The position numbers and the translations under genes were made by a program. A DNA stretch of 64,000 nt from Solirubrobacter ginsenosidimutans (GTDB lineage Bacteria; Actinomycetota; Thermoleophilia; Solirubrobacterales; Solirubrobacteraceae). Where the stretch lies: positions 1 through 64,000 of the forward strand of contig NZ_JAPDOD010000043.1 in the NCBI RefSeq assembly GCF_027587205.1, written 5' to 3'. Below are positions 63,096 through 64,000 of the stretch, one piece after another; position 1 is the stretch's first letter; each line of letters starts with the position of its first letter. A model generated the notes under the pieces. It was not told the DNA's origin. It saw only the letters and a list, made by a program, of their open reading frames with translations, and searched no databases.

Positions 63096-64000
63096 TGGAG
63101 GGCCGGCAGCGCTTTCTGACCGGGCGCGTTGCGATCGGCCTCGGGTCCGGCGGCCTGCGTGTTCCAACGGTCCACGGCGCTCGAGAACCCGGCGGTCGGC
63201 TTGTTGGTCACCACTCGCTCCTTCTCGATGATCTTGCGGGCCGCGTCGACGCTGAAGCCCCAGGTGACGGTTGCGTAGACCTTGCCGGCGTCCGCGCCGC
63301 TGCGGCAGATCACCGACGTCTCGAAATCCCACGTGGTGTTCGGGACGCTCCAGCTCGGCCGGTCCATCATGAACGCCGCGTCGGTCGGCGCCGCCTTCTT
63401 CCACGGCTTCAGGGTCGAGCCGCCGCCGCCCGTGTCGGTCATCCCGTACCAGCCCTGCTCGCGGCCGCCGAGGCGATCGATGCTGGTCCCGTCCGCGCCC
63501 ATGCGGTTCTTGTTGGTCTGCTCGGGGTCCTTGTTGGCGCCGGTCGCGGTGTCGACGAGGCGCACGGTCTGCACGAACGCGATCTCGTCGGCGTTGACGA
63601 CCGTCGTGTCGGGCAGGAAGGTGATCTCGATCTTGTACGCGTAGGACCCGCCGGTGGCCGTGCCGTTGGTCTTCTCGACGATCTTGGTGTCGAGCGTGCC
63701 GAACGCGGCTCCGGCGGCGGACTTCGCGGCGCCGACGCCCTTGGCCACGAGCTTGCCGCGGATCGCGAACTGGGCGAGGCCGCCGGTCCACCCGCCCTGG
63801 CGGATCGCGGCGTCCTGCAGCAGCCGCAGTTGATCGACGCTCGCCGCGTCCGCGAGCTTGTACATCTGGTCGGCGGAGAGCGCCGACATCTTGTCGATCG
63901 CCTTGGGCAGCTTGACGATCAGTTCCGCGGCCTTGGCGTAGTCGTTGGCCTTGATCGCGTCGTCGAAGAGTTGCTCGTCGGTCTTGGCCGGAGCCGTCGC
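63092..64000 (-). CDS. partial hypothetical protein, 5' end beyond window
   Basis: The frame stays open to the window edge (no start in the last 111 bases), so the N terminus lies outside. The 302 visible residues begin with helical repeats (LFDDAIKANDYAKAAELIV, LADAASVDQLRLLQDAAIRQ), then a Gly/Ala linker and a beta-rich domain with DTKIVEKTNGTATGG and RLGGREQGWYGMTD. The layout recalls cargo-like proteins with leading helical repeats seen in contractile-injection loci, but this is a loose impression. Its partner at 62541 overlaps by 4 bases. Confidence 0.7.
   Translation of the reverse strand, partial: ATAPAKTDEQLFDDAIKANDYAKAAELIVKLPKAIDKMSALSADQMYKLADAASVDQLRLLQDAAIRQGGWTGGLAQFAIRGKLVAKGVGAAKSAAGAAFGTLDTKIVEKTNGTATGGSYAYKIEITFLPDTTVVNADEIAFVQTVRLVDTATGANKDPEQTNKNRMGADGTSIDRLGGREQGWYGMTDTGGGGSTLKPWKKAAPTDAAFMMDRPSWSVPNTTWDFETSVICRSGADAGKVYATVTWGFSVDAARKIIEKERVVTNKPTAGFSSAVDRWNTQAAGPEADRNAPGQKALPALQ

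Overview
The window is 64 kb of very GC-rich DNA with dense coding on both strands. Short or overlapping gene junctions (ATGA, GTGA) are common. Core genes (hpf-secA, prfB, nadC-nadA, ftsE-ftsX, a carboxy-terminal protease, an RNB ribonuclease, smpB and the tmRNA gene) sit among many secreted proteins, an ECF sigma factor, partner-switching regulators and SDR enzymes. By gene style and codon use it is an actinobacterium. A deep-branching soil lineage such as Solirubrobacterales (Thermoleophilia) is my inference; no rRNA is present to prove it.

Layout. 0-18 kb: an EAL/HDOD signalling protein, a short hibernation factor, SecA, a LysR-purU pair, a large HD plus Hsp90-like ATPase, a phospholipase D protein, prfB with a programmed frameshift, nadC-nadA, two secreted calcium-binding-type proteins, an ECF sigma factor with a membrane segment and a long Ser/Gly/Asp tail, and an NlpC/P60 hydrolase. 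18-27 kb: an M16 protease, ftsEX, a PP2C/STAS/anti-sigma partner-switching module, and a ctpA-like protease followed by a short RNase R-like enzyme. 27-38 kb: an aminotransferase, a large protein with a type IVb (Flp) prepilin head, a DUF1800-DUF1501-cupredoxin group, smpB, a glutathionyl-hydroquinone-reductase-like protein, a candidate structured RNA with its own promoter and terminator, a flavin disulfide reductase, and the tmRNA gene with a clear promoter and terminator.

38-64 kb is more accessory. It has an SDR pair divergent from an MmyB-type regulator, a PHB-depolymerase-like esterase, a broken LuxR/MalT-type regulator, an SBBP-repeat lipoprotein, a MASE1-GGDEF cyclase, and a secreted chimera of a permuted glycine-betaine-binding domain with a subtilase, overlapping a PstS-like protein. 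These are followed by an M1 peptidase, a secreted protein with four tandem domains next to a TetR gene flanked by palindromes, a GH78 rhamnosidase, and a gene pair running off the right edge.

The functional themes are trans-translation and RNA decay (RNB enzyme, smpB, tmRNA), NAD synthesis, and division or envelope hydrolysis (ftsEX, NlpC/P60, S41). The strongest candidates for something undescribed are the subtilase/binding-protein chimera with its overlapping PstS-like partner (49052-52050), the structured RNA at 34680-34813, the HD/Hsp90-like ATPase (6559-9471) and the sigma factor with a low-complexity tail (16027-17436). All functional statements come from reading motifs by eye; no database search was run.
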